Source of the DNA: Marivivens sp.
GTDB taxonomy: Bacteria; Pseudomonadota; Alphaproteobacteria; Rhodobacterales; Rhodobacteraceae
Assembly: GCA_024642115.1 (NCBI GenBank)
Contig: JAHEBU010000012.1
Location: forward strand, 1 to 34,382
Length of the DNA stretch: 34,382 nucleotides
Reading direction: 5' to 3'
Each line of letters starts with the position of its first letter. Within the stretch, counting starts at the first letter, position 1. A model generated the notes under the pieces. It did not search any database. It was not told the origin of the DNA and saw nothing but the letters and a program-made list of their open reading frames with translations. The position numbers were made by a program, and so were the translations under genes. Below are positions 33,505-34,382 of this stretch, one piece after another.

Positions 33505-34382
33505 CCGCCGGGGCAGATGCCCGGTTCATGGCGCTGGCCCTGTCGTTGGGCCGGCGCGGTATGGGCCGCGTCTGGCCCAATCCGGCGGTGGGCTGCGTGA
33601 TCGTGCAGGGCGACCGCATCGTCGGGCGCGGCTGGACCGCCGATGGCGGCAGGCCCCACGCCGAAGTGTGCGCATTGGCACAGTCCGGCACGGCGGCGCG
33701 GGGGGCCACGGCCTATGTCACGCTGGAGCCTTGTTCTCATCACGGCCAGACCCCACCCTGCGCCGAGGCGTTGATCGCGGCCAAAGTGGCCCGCGTGGTT
33801 GTGGCCTGCGGCGACCCTGATCTTCGCGTGTCGGGCCGGGGCATTTCCATGCTGCGAGCGGCCGGGATCACAGTCGAAACCGGCGTGCTGGAGGCGCAGG
33901 CCCGCACCGATCATGCCGGATTCCTGCTGCGGATCACACATGGCCGCCCAATGCTGACCCTCAAACTCGCCGCGTCTCTTGATGGCCGGATTGCCACGGC
34001 GACCGGCGAAAGCCAGTGGATCACCGGCCCGCTGGCCCGCCGCGCCGTCCATATGATGCGCGCCCGCCATGACGCCGTTCTGATCGGGGGCGGGACGGCG
34101 CGGGCCGATGATCCGTCGCTGACCGCGCGCGGCTTGGGGATCGACCGGCAGCCGGTGCGCATTGTGGCGTCCCGCAGGCTGGACCTGCCCGAAGACGGCC
34201 AACTGGCCCGGACCGCCCGCGACATTCCGCTGTGGCTGTGTCACGGGGCCGAGGCCGCGGGCCGGGTGCCGGACTGGCAGGCGCGGGGGGCGGTGTGCAT
34301 CGAATGTGCCGTCGAAGGGCGGCAGTTGGACATGGCCGATGTGCTGGCCCAACTGGGGGCACGCGGCCTGACGCGGGTATTC
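33501..34382 (+). CDS. ribD: Bifunctional riboflavin biosynthesis protein RibD (3' end outside the window)
   Basis: The likely start is GTG 33501, overlapping the nrdR stop. The frame stays open to the last base, giving 294 residues of a protein of about 360. The N-terminal deaminase domain has [15 protein letters not shown], the zinc and catalytic HAE (53-55) and [13 protein letters not shown] with ligands Cys78 and Cys87. The reductase domain begins about residue 150 ([46 protein letters not shown]). RibD deaminates the pyrimidine precursor and reduces its ribose in riboflavin synthesis. Confidence 0.93.
   Translation, partial: MTAGADARFMALALSLGRRGMGRVWPNPAVGCVIVQGDRIVGRGWTADGGRPHAEVCALAQSGTAARGATAYVTLEPCSHHGQTPPCAEALIAAKVARVVVACGDPDLRVSGRGISMLRAAGITVETGVLEAQARTDHAGFLLRITHGRPMLTLKLAASLDGRIATATGESQWITGPLARRAVHMMRARHDAVLIGGGTARADDPSLTARGLGIDRQPVRIVASRRLDLPEDGQLARTARDIPLWLCHGAEAAGRVPDWQARGAVCIECAVEGRQLDMADVLAQLGARGLTRVF

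Overview
The window is a piece of a high-GC alphaproteobacterial chromosome, most likely from the Rhodobacterales (Rhodobacteraceae or Roseobacter type). This is inferred from strong GC bias at third codon positions and from family-typical neighbourhoods: hom/glpX/recJ, a soxBDAG sarcosine oxidase operon, dnaG followed by rpoD, nrdR overlapping ribD, and a small tadE/tadE/tadG cluster. No species can be named from the sequence alone.

Layout. Bases 1-4393 hold the tail of a type VI secretion (T6SS) cargo module: the C-terminal part of a VgrG spike protein, four tightly coupled ORFs of unrecognised family, a PAAR tip protein, and a gene broken by two frame changes and a stop codon. A strong terminator closes the module. 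This part is visibly richer in A+T than the rest and looks acquired and partly decayed. Bases 4463-5241 (minus strand) hold three small genes, one with a Cys/His-rich HGG motif typical of phage-type proteins. They lie just past the 3' end of a tRNA-Glu gene, a classic integration site, so 1-5433 may be the edge of a genomic island.

Bases 5606-10565 return to core metabolism on the minus strand: recJ (DNA repair), glpX (class II fructose-1,6-bisphosphatase), hom (homoserine dehydrogenase) and a small lipoprotein. A secreted Excalibur-type protein gene sits on the opposite strand between hom and glpX. Next come a beta-hydroxyacid dehydrogenase, a small membrane protein, and a minus-strand operon of a TadG-like von Willebrand protein with two TadE-like pseudopilins. 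A Glu/Leu/Phe/Val dehydrogenase and a YcxB-like membrane protein follow. A CDF cation exporter is divergent from a MerR regulator, and the space between them contains a MerR-type operator in a 19-bp promoter spacer.

Bases 19058-24027 are the heterotetrameric sarcosine oxidase operon (soxB-soxD-soxA-soxG), used for catabolism of sarcosine with tetrahydrofolate as one-carbon acceptor. dnaG and rpoD follow, an arrangement like part of the macromolecular synthesis operon. A foreign-looking gene with a PD-(D/E)XK nuclease signature starts inside the rpoD stop codon. Just after it lies the remnant of a YoeB-family toxin with an internal stop. The right end holds a secreted small protein, a TPR-sulfotransferase, an AbgB-like M20 amidohydrolase, nrdR (with a perfect DnaA box in its leader) and the start of ribD, which runs off the window.

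The items most worth following up are the orphan nuclease-like gene fused to the rpoD transcript, the YoeB relic beside it, the unrecognised T6SS cargo genes, the tRNA-Glu-adjacent small operon, and several unexplained repeats in promoter regions (8463-8506, 26209-26265, 5362-5381).
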